Shown here piece after piece: positions 1 to 11,489 of a stretch of 64,000 nt of DNA; position 1 is the stretch's first letter; each line of letters starts with the position of its first letter. The stretch is from Haematococcus lacustris (Eukaryota > Chlorophyta > Chlorophyceae > Chlamydomonadales > Haematococcaceae): NCBI GenBank assembly GCA_030144725.1, contig JASKMD010000008.1:7207153-7271152 (forward strand). The letters run 5' to 3'. Made by a program: the position numbers and the translations under genes. The notes under the pieces were generated by a model. It had not been told where the DNA came from. It was given only the letters and a program-made list of their open reading frames with translations, and searched no databases.

Positions 1-754
1 ACTTACGAACCTTGATTAGCTGCTTAGTGCCTGGATCCAGCAGAGCTTGTATGCCTAGACTGCAGCACCTTTTGTTAGCTAAGAGTGTGCAGAGGTTGAA
101 TTTGAGCTGAAGTGCACTGCAGAAATGACGTTATGTCCGTGCCGAAACAGTGTTGCTAGTACTAGCATTCAAAACCCCGGCGCATAATATAAATCATTAC
201 ATATAAATAGAAATACAGCACCCAACTTGCTAACGACGCGTCAATTCCACCATTTCAACGAAAAGATAGTAATGCTATGTGGGGCATTACTGAGTCCTAT
301 ATCTTTGCTTATTTTCAACTACTTTTCCCTGTATTGCCGATCACTGGGATGAGCACAGCGATGAGGGAGCTTAAGCCTGGCCCTTGGCAGCAGCTGCCTT
401 AACTCAGGCTATGTGTGCATTGCTGCAGTGGAGAGCTCAGCGAGTTGGACAGTGACGTCCACTCGCTCACCAGCCTGCGTAGCTGCGCACTGTCATGGCT
501 GGAGAACTCAAAGTACGGCAGACCAGCTGAAGCGTGCCTGAGATGGGCCGCGCTTGCTGGCTTGGTGAGCATAGGTGCAAGAGGCAGAAGCATAAGAGCG
601 CATGCACATGCCAACAGCTTGTCTGCTGTGACAACATCACAGGCTGCTTCCGGCATTGGAATGATACTCAGCTATGTCGCAGTGAAGGCAGGACAGAAGG
701 TGAGCGGTCCCTGTGTGGAAAGGAGTTAAGAAACCATGCATGCTGAGCTTTGCA
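1..754. other. no firm gene; possible 5' exon of the next gene
   Basis: No recognisable coding exon in the first 500 bases. Around 534-701 a plus-strand open stretch ends at a GTGAGC donor (702) in the phase needed by the exon at 755, so it may be the first exon of the membrane-protein gene, but its cysteine-rich translation resembles nothing I know. Confidence 0.3.
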
Positions 755-2268
755 GGTGTCACTAGTGGCATGGCTGTGGTGCTGCTATGCTTGCAGCTTC
801 CCGGTGCTGTAAAGCACAGCGAGTGGGCCACTTACGCCTTCCTGGCAGCAGTGTTGCTCAGCTCAGGTGGCGGCCTTGCTATGCTGGCATGTAATTGGAG
901 GTATGCTCCTGCTCTTGCGCCTCCATGCCAGCCATCTGCTGCAGCCCTGTAGCCTCGCATGCACACCTGGGGCTGCTGGGTGCTGCTGCAGGTCCAAGCG
1001 CTTGCTGCTTGGGGCCCAGGTGCTTCACACCATTGCCTATGGGGTCACAGCTTTCATTACCGTCATGCTGTGGGTGCGTCCCATCGCGGTGAGGTTTGAC
1101 TGTTTCAGGAGTGCTCTGGTGCGCCACGGTGTACTCCATGTTATGCTGCATGTTGACTTGCCATGCATCTGGGTGTGATGAAAGGTAACACACGTAAAGA
1201 GGTTTGTCATGTCCTAAGCAAGGCATTCACCAAACTTGACATTTCTCATCAAATACCTTCAGACTGACTTCTCCACCTTGGCCAACAGGTGGATGGCATG
1301 ATATACGAGAATGCGTGTAAACATTCCGGGAAGAAGGAGAGGGCGATGAAGCTGTGCCAACTACTCCCAATTGTCAAGGTGACCATCAACATCGGCACCC
1401 ATGCATGGCTGACAGGGCTGGCAAAGCTAGCGCCTCAGGGTGCACGGCATGGGACAGAGGCTATGGCACACGCCTGCAACCACCACCACTGGGTGCTAGC
1501 GTAACCGCAGTACTACAGTATGATTACTCCAGTCACTTTAGTCACACCTCCTGCACACTGCTTGGGTGCTCTAGAGGCCTCCTGGCCTGCCACCTCTGCA
1601 GGCTGAGGCAGCAGAGAGCGGTGCCAACCTGCTGTGGGGGCTGGTAGTGATGGGCCTCCTTGCACTGGTGCTGCTGGCAGTGGGAGCCTGGTACACGCTG
1701 GAGGTGAGTCACATGGATGGTGCGTGAGGCCGCTGTCAGGTCCTTGGGGTTCTATAGCAGCTGGAGTTTGTGAGGAATATCCAGGACAACAACGATGGCT
1801 TGCATGCCTTTGTTTCAGGGGGAGGGCGATTAAGCAGCCTGGTGTAGCCTAACACAGCTGGAGCGGTGTCTGCCATCTTGTTAATGAGCACATGAGCATG
1901 CAATGGGTGAAAATGGGGCAGTGTAATGTACTGTAGCTGCTGCCACGCGTGCTGCTTGATGACTCATCATGGGTCGTGGTCCACAGGCCAACACTGAAGT
2001 CAGCTCTAAGCCAGCAAGGCCTTGGCTATGCGCGTGCCTCCTGTTGAGCTTGTTTGTGCAATGTGCTGTGTGGCAGCTGTGCTTCATTGAGAAGAAGGCT
2101 GTGAAGCATGTGCGTCGCCACAAACGGCACAAGCAGACCATTCCATGGGAGAAGATCAAGATCATCGGGCCGGTCACCAACTGTGGCGCCAACAAGATGG
2201 CTGCAGCCAGCAAGAAGGGAGGTGGTGGTAAATGCCCTGTTATGGCAGCAAAAGACAAGGAGGCCTAG
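755..2268 (+). CDS. four-helix membrane protein, unknown function
   Basis: Exons by splice sites and phase: about 755-900, 992-1088, 1289-1378, 1602-1703 and 2077-2268 (TAG stop). An optional exon at 1761-1844 reads in frame and ends before TAG (1845), so an alternative short C-terminus is possible. The product has about four hydrophobic segments: two in the first exon, one in the exon ending VRPIA, and one in the exon with WGLVVMGLLALVLLAVGAW. A lysine-rich cytosolic-type tail with IEKKAVKHVRRHKRHK follows. I do not recognise the family. The start is uncertain: an ATG at 774 lies inside the first listed exon, and an upstream exon near 534-701 joins in phase. The exon-intron reading is well supported, the function is not. 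Confidence 0.5.
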
Positions 2269-2834
2269 CCTAATTAGTGCCTCATGGATGCTCAAGGTTG
2301 CCAGGCCAACAAAACTCATTCAACAAGGAACAACATGTTTGCCTGCGGATAATCTCACTCAGCTACTACAAACACGTTGTAGCATCCTCGGTCGCACCCT
2401 TGATGAACACAAAGGTGGGAGGTTGGAGGTCTAGGGGGCCGGGGCCGGAGGTCAGCAGCAGCAGCCCGCCCTGCCCCCCTGCCCCTGCTCAAGGTTGCCA
2501 GGCACGTGCGCAATGAAGGAGATGCTAGCTTGGACTACAGTCGCTAGGCTGCTTGGCCACCCTCACCCTCTAGGGGTTCGGGGTCACCTGCAATGCGCTT
2601 CATAGCTAGGTGCTCAGACAAAGGAGCACATGGGCTAAACACGATGAATTAAAAGTAGGCACACAAGGGGGGCGCAGGTGGTGGGGCTAGCTTCAGGCAT
2701 GCAATTCATCATGATTGTTTTGGACAGTTCTCACACGTTCCAGCTGCCCTTCACGTTCTCACACGTTCTCACACGTTCCTCATGGGACTCGTGATGGCGC
2801 ATTTGTGAAATGTTTGGCATCATCAATGGGGAGC
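2269..2834. other. intergenic, 3' flank
   Basis: No coding exon recognised. It contains a short run of CACGTTCT-type repeats near 2728-2780. Its last seven bases, GGGGAGC (2828-2834), are the target duplication of element A. Confidence 0.5.
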
Positions 2835-4812
2835 TCAGGCGTTCCCAACATGGGGTTGGTAATCTTCATGCAACTGCAGCCCATCTACTCCTGCATCATT
2901 TGATGTAACGTTTGCTGCGTCTGCTGCATTGCGATATTGCGCGTTTAATGTAAGACTGGAATTGCCATCGGAGTCATTCGATGCGGGCAGCTACAATTGA
3001 CCCCGGATGTGTCCCAATCACAGAACGTGGTTAGCTACACTGGTAAGCTACGTCCTTGGCTATCCGCTAACGATGCACGACATGTCGGTGGCGCACATCA
3101 CCGAAGTCCGGCAAACATGGCTGCGCGAGCTTCCTGATGGTGCAGGCCGCTTGGCGAGGATGTGAAGAAACCCAGATTCGAGTGTGGCAGCGTTGTATCG
3201 CTGTAATGGTGGGCGGCACAGTAGGGACTAGTCACCCCCTCCAGCTATGATCCGCTTTACGTTTTCAACCATTGAACAAACAACCTGGCCTCACTCAAAT
3301 TTGTTGTAGCATACTCAATAACGCGTCCGTGGCACTATGCAACTCAATCATTGGGTCTGTATGTGACAAGATTGACCCCTTACAAGGTACACATGCTGAT
3401 GGCTACAGGTGCATGAGGAGCCGACTGAGCTTGGCTGACCACTCCGCCACATGGCCACCACCAACACACCTTCACCCACCATCTCCCGTCTACCCCGCCC
3501 AGCTCCCAGTAGCCCCTCCTCCCAGCCTGCCAACAGCCTCCTCCCCCCTAACTCTCCTTCTCCTCGCCTCCTACCTCTCCCCAACCTCTCCTTCACCCAT
3601 CTCCCCCCCACCTCTCCTTCACCCATCTCCCCCCCACCTCTCCTTCACCCATCTCCCCCCTACCTCTCCTTTACCCATCTCCGTATCCATCACCCCCCAT
3701 CACCCTGACCACCGAGCCAAGCCCGTAGCCCCGCTCAGCCACTCACCCACCCACCTCTCAATCCCTAACCATGAAGAAGAGATTAAGCAAGGCCAAGAGT
3801 GCTCAGCTCTATACACTAAACAAGTCGCCAAGGGCTGGCTATCTGCATTGCCCTAACAACATCAAGGCTGCAGCTTGTACGGCACAAGAGACAAAACTGG
3901 GGCTGGGGCTGGGGCTGGGGCTGGGGCTGGGGCTGGGGCTGGGGCTGGGGCTGGGGCTGGGGCTGGGGCTGGGGCTGGGGCTGGGGCTGGGGCTGGGGCT
4001 GGGGCTGGGGCTGGGGCTGGGGCTGGGGCTGGGGCTGGGGCTGGGGCAGCAGCTGGGGCTGGGGCAGCAGCTGGGGCTGGGGCTGGAGCTGGGGCTGGGG
4101 CTGGGGCTGGGGCTGGGGCTGGGGCTGGAGGAAGGCAGGAGGTACACACGAGCTGGAGGGTACCCAAGCTACAGAGCCACCTGTGCACCCACATCCGTGG
4201 GAAGCTCGCCACAGCTGCGCCCCCTCAGCAGCAGCTGACACATGCAGGCACAACCCCTGAGCTGGCTGTGCCTGCTGGTGCACCCCCTCAGCGGTAGCAA
4301 CAGCTGGCAGCGGCAAGCACGTCACATAAGCGTGAGGCACCTGCAGCTAACAAGTCGAGGGCAGCAAAGCAAGGTGAGACAACACCACGTACTGCACCTA
4401 GCACCTTGTTTAAGCGTAGTAGAGCAGCCGGTAATGCACTAGCGCCAGCAGCAGCTCCAAAAGCTAATAGTGGCATCCAGTCGTCACGACTGCCGTCGTC
4501 GCGTCCACATGCCAAAAGCAAAACATGTTCCGACTGCTGCTGCGTGTTGCAGGTGCCACTTACAACAGCGTGGCGAAGCGTGGTAGTGCGGCGCGCCTCG
4601 CATGGGGCAAAATCGCATGAATTCAAATGTCGATCTTTGGGCAGGCACTGAGCACCGCTGAGAGCGAGATAGTTTTTGCTGCGTCTGCCATTTCGTAGCT
4701 ATGAGTCTCCTCTGTTCAAAGCACTGTTTACATTTATTTTTGATTAAGTGGCTGCGGAGATACGGGCTTCGTATCACAGGGGGGTGGTTTTCAGGTAGTT
4801 GGGAACGCCTGA
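2835..4812 (+). mobile_element. hAT-type element A, non-autonomous, complete ends
   Basis: The 1978-bp element begins TCAGGCGTTCCCAAC and ends with its exact inverted copy. Both sides carry the 7-bp duplication GGGGAGC (2828-2834 and 4813-4819). Inside are a start-like reading frame at 3272, a pyrimidine-rich tandem region (about 3450-3700), a GGGCTG hexamer tract, and sequence shared with element B (THIRGKLA-type region, then a stretch with SKTCSDCC). No complete transposase is present. The DTRW-type hAT motifs seen in element C are absent here. Positions 4713-4745 preserve the uninterrupted site into which transposon D inserted in element B. Assignment to the hAT superfamily rests on relatedness to element C. 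A 7-bp rather than 8-bp duplication is unusual for hAT. Confidence 0.8.
3896..4129 (+). repeat. GGGCTG hexamer tract in element A
   Basis: About 39 near-perfect copies of GGGCTG with a few CAGCAG and GAG interruptions near the 3' part. The unit has no stop codon in any frame, so all six frames stay open across it and produce spurious long ORFs (Gly-Ala, Gly-Leu, Pro-Gln and so on). Shorter versions sit at the same internal place in elements B and C. Confidence 0.95.
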
Positions 4813-5246
4813 GGGGAGCGTCTGATGTACTAACATGTACCCTTTACAGATGCGGGCGGCACCCGGGTTCGAGTCCCGAGAGCATGTAACACAACATGTG
4901 ATACGGCTCCAAACGCTTCGTAGATATAATGACATAGTGATCATCACAATCAAAAGCTGGTGGCAATGACACTGAAGAACCATAGGAAACGAAGATGTGA
5001 CATCAGCTCCATGAATGCCGAGCACACAGAAGTAATAGAAGGCCATAATGATAATTCGACTAGTATAGAGTGAGCAATGTCGAGTACAGGAGCAAGTTTG
5101 GCAATGGTGGTGTTACAATGTAAGAGTGTGATGTGAAAACTTCTGAATACAGTATGTTGAACCTGGGCCATCACAGCTGTCACAGCTCTGCCCTTCACCC
5201 TGCTGTGGTCTTCAACAGCTGATGGAACCTGCACAAGCCAACCCAT
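4813..5246. other. intergenic, COX6B 3' side
   Basis: No coding exon. On the minus strand the green-algal polyadenylation signal TGTAA lies at about 5112-5116, some 130 bp downstream of the COX6B stop codon, at a plausible position for that gene's mRNA end. Confidence 0.4.
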
Positions 5247-6165
5247 CTAGTACTTTCCTGTCCACAATCCATTGTCACGCATCTCCTGCCATGTGTCGAG
5301 CCAGTCAGAAGGGCACAGGCTCTGATATGCCCGCTGGTAGAAGACACATCTGCAAGCACACAATGAAGCATTGTCCTATTATCACCATTTGCCTTGCTGA
5401 TTTCAATGTGTAGTATCCTGCACTATGGTTGAGATGTGTCAACAAGCCTTTAGAGAGCCAACATCACTAACGAAGCATAGCAGTAAACTCACCGAGGGTG
5501 ATCCTCGCCTCGCTCATGTGCACACCTGCACATCCATCAGCCCAGCATGAACGAGCATACGGATCAGACGTGCTAACTACTGGCTGTGCAGGGTGAGTGT
5601 GCTGTGACGTGCATTCTAGGGCTTACTTATGGAACTCGTTGTAGCGCACGAAGCAATGGCGCGCTTGATTACGGTTAGGGAAACGGGGATCGTATGGTGC
5701 AGTCAGCAGCTGCATGCAGTCATCACAGCCCGTCATCTAGGGGTGCACCGGGCTGCTCCCTGTTGCGATGCTGATACTGCAGAGCTGCGCACCTCAGGCT
5801 CCAGGAAGTCCTGCAGCTTGTCATTGTCCTGCAGGCCCCAATGTGCGATGTCGACGTGAACCAACTTGCCGAAACTACGGTGCTGCACTGCTACTAACCT
5901 CGCCAGCTATCTTGGCAACCACTTCCTCAACAATCTCCTGCTTCAGCGCCTCCAGCTCCTCCTCCGACAGGGCCTGCGACACAAACCGGGCTCGATGACC
6001 AAATGCGCCTGATCACCAAGCATTCGCTTGCAGCTCACCGAGATGTCGGCCTTCTTTCCACGCTTCAGCGAGAAAATCGGGGGAGGGGCTGGGGCTGCAG
6101 CCTCCTGTGTTCGGGCACACAAGTAGCATTCGGCCTTTGGTGGATGCCACCTTGGCACTGGTCAT
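5247..6165 (-). CDS. COX6B: cytochrome c oxidase subunit VIb (COX6B/COX12)
   Basis: Small subunit of mitochondrial complex IV on the intermembrane-space side. Seven exons join in phase: 6151-6165, 6039-6104, 5899-5973, 5793-5828, 5627-5709, 5493-5525 and 5247-5349, giving 136 residues and a TAG stop. The diagnostic core is TAPYDPRFPNRNQARHC, followed by a twin-cysteine pair with spacings C-x9-C (CFVRYNEFHKC) and C-x10-C (CVFYQRAYQSLC), then the SDWLDTWQEMRDNG end. Those disulfide motifs are the Mia40-dependent import signature of the family. The first three coding exons encode an acidic N-terminal extension (LSEEELEALKQEIVEEV), as in plant and algal COX6B, which are longer than the animal form. 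No cleavable presequence is evident. The next gene downstream on the plus strand is divergent. The exon of 15 bases holding the start Met is the least certain part. Confidence 0.93.
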
Positions 6166-6362
6166 GGCTCCATTCGCTGCTGGCGCACCTCGACGTCCTC
6201 AGCGCGGGCTACACGAATGAACGACATGCCCGCAGACACCAGTGCAGCCAGCATCTTGCGGAAAGCCCGGTAATACGTCTACAGTTCGCGCCAGGGCCTC
6301 GCTAGAGATTTTGAAAGTATGCGATATCACGCATGAAAACGAAAGTGACGGCAGTCTCCTAG

Positions 6363-6932
6363 GCTCAACATCGATGCGTTGCGAATGCTCATCCTCCCAG
6401 AATTGAGTCCCAAGACAATTGAGGAGTTAGTGGGAGTGCACAGCGAAGAGGCGTACGTGGCGGAGTTGGAGCGAGCAGTCGAGAGCAAGGTATGTGCTTT
6501 GCAGTGCACCTGTGGGAAGCAAGGCAAACACCTGCATGGAAAGCAAGGCAAGCATGCCGTGAATCACCACCGTGCAGGCAGCTGAGCTCCGTGACTGGAA
6601 GCGTGAGGCTCTTGTCGTGGGAAAGACACAAGCAGGCTCTCAAGAAATACAAGCGGGCATTGAGGACGACCACACAGGTGGTTTGCCTCGTTCCAAGCCA
6701 CAAGGCCATCACAAGCGCTCCCCCTCCCAAGCTGAACCGCAGTGTCAACTCTATTCCGCACTGCCTCCGGCACCTACTAGGCTGCGCTGCGCACTTGCAT
6801 AAGCCATGCAGGCACCACCATTCAAAAGGTCGGCCCTGCTGACTGGCCGCAGTTGAAGAAGTAGAGGACGAGGCTGCTGAGGAGGAGCAGGAGGAGGAAG
6901 GGGAGCAAGCAGGGGATGAGCTGCCTGCGTGA
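6363..6932 (+). CDS. small protein with acidic tail, unknown (3' exons)
   Basis: Three exons join in phase: 6363-6489, 6578-6677 and 6853-6932 (TGA). The readable product starts LNIDALRMLILPELSPKTIE, continues through an ELVGVHSEEAYVAELERAVE helix, a lysine/arginine patch (RDWKREALVVGK) and finishes with a run of glutamates (AAEEEQEEEGEQAGDELPA). The first exon carries a reading frame open to its acceptor at 6362, so a further 5' exon with the start codon lies between 6166 and 6350 and I could not identify it. The VHSEEAYV segment faintly recalls histone deacetylase N-termini, but none of the catalytic motifs follow, so I do not name it. It is transcribed divergently from COX6B and ends about 195 bp before the SNM1 start. 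Confidence 0.5.
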
Positions 6933-7126
6933 CCTCACTTACTTGTCAAAGCAACAGCATTGTATGCAACCGGCAAACCAGCAGTGTACATTAAGACAGC
7001 TTTGAGTTGGGGCGAGTCCTGCACCCTCAACACCCCAGCGGGCAACAAGTGCCCTCCCAAAGGCAGGATCAGGCCCCCTCACAAGCCAGGCTTGTCCAGC
7101 ACACCCAGCAAGGCAGCTTGCCACTC

Positions 7127-9452
7127 ATGGCCAGTCAAGTGGAAGAGATCAAATGGCTGCCCAGCGACAGGGACCGGCGTTTCATGGTCGATGGCTTTGC
7201 CTTCGCTAAGTGTCAACCCCATTGCAAGACACACTTCCTGGTGCGGAGCGCATGGGGGAGGGGATCACCTGCCACCCCCACCTCCTTAGTGAGATCATCC
7301 AGGCCAAGTCAGGCACACCAACAAGGGGCATATTGCATGTTTTCTTCGCCATGCATGCTTGTCATGCTATGACAGGTCACGAGCACAGTGTGGCAAAGGA
7401 GCCAGGGCCAGCACCGCCCTCATGGCTGCTTAGGAATTGCTTGGCGGTTTGTCCTGTTGATGCTCCCCGTAGACCCACTTCCACAGTGACCACACCATAG
7501 GATTGCCCAAGCACTTCCACCAAGGCACCATCTACTGCTCAGAGGTGAGACAGTGGCTGACTGCTGGACCCTTGACACGCTGACAGCCACCCGCTGGCAC
7601 CACATGCCCTCTCCTTTCCCTGCCCACACCAGGACCCCCTCCCCTGCTCTCTGCTTCACGGCTGCACCCTGTCTACCCACCTCCTGCTCCCTGCCAGTTT
7701 CCCTCCACCTCCTCCTGCCCCTGCCCTCACCGCCCTCGCCACCCTCAGGCTGCCTGCTCCTGCAGGTCACTGCGCAGCTGTTGTTGCACGACATGGGCCT
7801 GCAGCCGGCTAGCTGCGTGATAGCCCTGCCCATGCACACGCCAGTGGAGGTGGAGGGCTGCCGGGTGACATTGGTGGAGGCCAACCATTGCCCAGGGGCG
7901 GTCATGCTGGTGGTGGAGGTGGTGAGGGGGCGCACGCCAAGCGGCCCGCATTTTATCCTTCACACAGGGGACTTCAGGTGTGATGTGACCTGGCACCACT
8001 GGCTTAGCTTCCTCCAGCCTACATACACTTCCAGTAGGAGCCCTCCAGTGGCACGGCAGCCACGGCAGCAGCAGCAGGAGCAGCAGCTGGAGCAGCAGCA
8101 GGAGCAGCAGGGGTCCATTGCAGGCAGTGGGGGACCCCCTCAGATGCTGCCACCCACTCATCCACCCACACCCACCCACACCCGCACCCACCCACACACA
8201 CACTCACCACCCAGTGGCAACATCGCTTGATGAGGTCACCCACCCACTGCCGCACTCACTCACCCAGTGTGGTCACTTTTCCACTGTCCCACTCAGGGGC
8301 TTCACTCACCCCATGCTTGCGCTGTGCCCCCCTCTCTGCCTGCCGCTGAGCCTGTCTGCCTGCTGCTGACCCTCCATGGCCACGCTCCTTCACCACGCTG
8401 CCCACTGTTGACCCCCTGGCCAGGTGGGCGGACTGGATGGCGGCCCAGGTGCTGTCAGCGACTGGGGGCGTCGGCATCGACACGCTGTTCCTGGACACCA
8501 CCTACTGCATGCCCCGCTACACCTTCCCGCCCCAGGTGCGCTCCCCTGGCCCCAGCTGCGCTCCACACATCACGCGCTGCAGGGGACAGTTCACTGAAGC
8601 TTGTGAGGACAGGGTATGAGAGGCACTGAAGCTTGTGAGGACAGGGTATGAGAGGCATCGGTGCCCTCATCACACATTAGAGTGTGTGACGATAGTTCAT
8701 GAATGGGTTACATGGTTTGTTGTGGACCAACAATAGCTCATAACTGACAACCGACTTGCATGGGATGTGGGGGGACCGATGACTGACTGGGCATCTGGTT
8801 GACAATGGAGAGCACAACCTCTCTGTTGGGGGTGCTGCTGAGTGCTCAGGACACCGTGCTGGATGCCCTGGCTGATGAGGTGCGCGCTGCCCTGGCCCAA
8901 CAGCCTGCCAGCCTGCTGGTGGTGGGCGCTTACCACATTGGCAAGGAGAAGGTGTACCTGGGCCTTGCTAAGCGGCTGGGCCTCAAGGTTAGACCCTGAC
9001 CCTGACTCTGACATCCTGGCCCTGACCCTGGCCCTGACTCGGACATCCTGAACCTGGCCCTGACCCTGACCCCACCATGCACCAGCTTCCCTCCGCCAGC
9101 CCTCGCCCCCTGCTTGCCGCCTGGCCTGCACGTGCAGGTGTGGGTGACGCCCGCCAAGCGGCGTGTGCTGGAGCTGCTGGCTCTGCCTGCAGACGACCTT
9201 GCTCTGCTCACCCACAGCCCAGCTGATGCCCAGCTGCATGTCAGCAACTGGGGTCTGCGGCCTGACAAGCTGCGTGACAGATTCTTGCAGGGTGGGGTTC
9301 AGGGGGCTGCTGCTGACCCACTGAGCTCAGTGCCACTAGGGGCCAGTCTGGCTGACAAGGGAGAGACAAGGACGGGCTCGTCAGCAGCAGGTACAGCAGC
9401 AGCGGTGGCAGGACGTGCAGCAGCAGGAGGTGCAGTAGCGACAACAGCGGGA

Positions 9453-9485
<33 letters not shown>

Positions 9486-10943
9486 CGTGTCCCTTCATTC
9501 GAACAGGAGCTGGAGAGTGAAGGGAGTGGAGCTGACTGGGGCAGCTGGGCCAGGGGGTCTCCCCTGCAGCAGTCAGTGTCATCAGACAGCCCGGAGCTCA
9601 AGAAGGAGAGCTCAGCAGGGGAGGAGGTGGACATGGCGCCGGCGTGTGCCGGGCAGTGGAGGGCGGTGGTGGCTGTCAGGGCCACGGGTGAGAGCCAGCA
9701 GCTCGCCTGGGGACCAGCTCAAGTGCCTGGCTGTGGTGCTGCTAGCCGGGCAGATCAGGCCAGCCAGCCTGGCAGGTCCTGTGAGGCAGGGATGAGGGAG
9801 TGAGGCATGGCGGCACTGTGGTGGGAGGCTGGAGAGATGGGAAGGATGTAGAAGCACCCTTGTCCTCATCCCAATGTTTGTGGGGTGCGCAACCGCCACT
9901 GAGCTCAACATGGGTGGCCTGGCACGATATGCCCTCCCTGCACCTCACCTCACCTCGTGCCTCTTGCGCCTCACCCTATCACACCTGCCCCTGATGCAGG
10001 GTGGTCCTTTCGGAAAAAGGGTGGCCTCATATCGCGCTGGGTTGCTGGCCCGGACGTGCTGCTCCTTGGCGCACCCTACTCCGAGCACAGTGCCTGGCCC
10101 GACCTGTGCGCCTGTGTGTCGGCTTTGGCACCGCGCAAGCTGGTGCCGACCGTGAACGCGGAGACGCCGGCTGCCTCGCAGCGCCTCGTGGACCGACTGG
10201 CCCGGTTTATGGACCTCAAACGCAACCGCGGTCGGATAGATATGTACCTGTTGACACGCGACAACACCCTGAGTAAGCGCTCGAACGGTACAGCGACAGT
10301 CAGAGCAGCCTTGGACAGCGCTGTCGCGCCTCTTCCGCTGGTCCCGGGTGACCGAGTTGTAGCCGGGTCGCTGCAACCGCTGCTATTCAATGCTGGAGCA
10401 GGAGGGCCAGTGGTGGGTGCGACCAGGGTTGTGACAGCTGCGGTGAGCGCGGAAACCCTTGAGGTGACAGCGGCTGGAGCTGCGGCAACAGTGGCATCAA
10501 CGACAGTCGCAGTAATAGAGCTTCTGAGTTCAGATTGCGAAGAGGAGGAGCTCCAGCAGCCTGTAGGGTGTGGACAGCTGTTCGGCTCCCGCTCCGACCT
10601 CAGCCCAGCACCACGGTGTGTCATCAACGCCCGTCGCGACCCGCCTGTACGAACGCCCAGTTTGGTGCAGGGCTGGCAGGTGACGGGAGCATCGCTGCCT
10701 GCGCCTCAATCTTCGAGGGTGCACAGCAGGCAGCGAGCGAGGCAACAGCCGGTGAAGCTGCCGGCAGCATCGCGGTGCGCCGACCAGCCGCAAGGCAAGG
10801 CGTTGATGCAGCGCCTGGTCAAGAGCTCAGAATCTAGCATTGCTAAGGCGCGCGTCACAGCTGGACGCAAGTCACAGGGCAAGACGTGTGAGGGCCAGCC
10901 GCTTAAGCGTTGTTGCACTGAGTTTGTGGTCATAGATGATTGA
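7127..10943 (+). CDS. SNM1/DCLRE1-type DNA cross-link repair nuclease
   Basis: Metallo-beta-lactamase/beta-CASP 5' exonuclease of the SNM1 (PSO2, DCLRE1A) family, which resects DNA at interstrand cross-links. Exons: 7127-7240, 7473-7544, 7766-7977, 8424-8535, 8850-8987, 9138-9687 and 10000-10943 (TGA). All phases agree. Visible signatures are RFMVDGFAFAKC, the metal motif THFHSDH (HxHxDH) split at an exon start, EANHCPGAVM, HTGDFR, the LDTTYC segment, VGAYHIGKEKVYLGLA and, in the last exon, the DRMBL-domain hallmarks TGWSF, GAPYSEHS and PTVN. Between VSNWGLRPDKLR and TGW lies an insertion of about 130 residues rich in alanine (GCA/CAG repeats at 9390-9484) and acidic/serine residues. About 250 residues of low-complexity C-terminal tail follow DRMBL. 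The start at 7127 precedes the conserved domain by about 18 residues; earlier exons (for example a UBZ finger region) cannot be excluded. Confidence 0.92.
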
Positions 10944-11489
10944 CGAGCTGCTGCGCTACAGTAGGCTCGAGGCTGGCATAAGCAGGTCTAACTTGCTAGT
11001 TAACAATATCGAGTATTGTGCTACTGCTTTAGCCTACTAGAATCGCAGCCGTTTGTTAACAGCACCTCAGTATTGAAATGTATAGCGGAACGCTAAGCTT
11101 GCGTGACAGTGGATTGCCTTACACGGCTCGAAACACAACTTGTTAGCTCGTCATCACCAAGCAATCAATGCTTGGACATGAAATGCACATCCATAGAAAC
11201 ACAAGACCCTATGCTGACCCAAACCACCATGGCGTGTCGATAATGACATGCCAACAAGTCCTGACGTCTATCAAGAGCTTCATAGCCCATCCAGCCTACC
11301 CCAGCCTACCCCAGCCTACCCATCTACATGACACAAGTGGTGCCACCCTGCCAAATCTGTTTGGGCCCTACGCCTCGCTCTGCCTGCTGGTCGCCCTTGC
11401 TACGTCTGCTGTCATCACTGCCGAACCTGCTGCTTGCTCTTGCCTGAGTGCCACTCTGCTGGTGCTATGCCCAGCCACAAAAGCATTCC
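10944..11489. other. intergenic between convergent SNM1-like gene and TBP
   Basis: No coding exon. It holds the 3' ends of two convergent genes. A TGTAA signal on the minus strand (about 11119-11123) could serve TBP. A short CCAGCCTACC triplication is at 11289-11318. Confidence 0.4.

Noticed and set aside
3816..4340. Pro-Gln or Pro-Ala repeat proteins on the minus strand of element A
   Set aside because: Frames of the GGGCTG tract only, with no conserved sequence outside the repeat.
4840..4890. tRNA- or SINE-like B box (GGGTTCGAGTCCCG) after element A
   Set aside because: The T-arm-like hairpin is present, but no A box, anticodon stem or acceptor partner can be found upstream within tRNA distance.
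6363..6677. Histone deacetylase N-terminus
   Set aside because: Only a short VHSEEAYV-like segment fits. The catalytic histidine/aspartate motifs are absent and the protein ends in an acidic tail.
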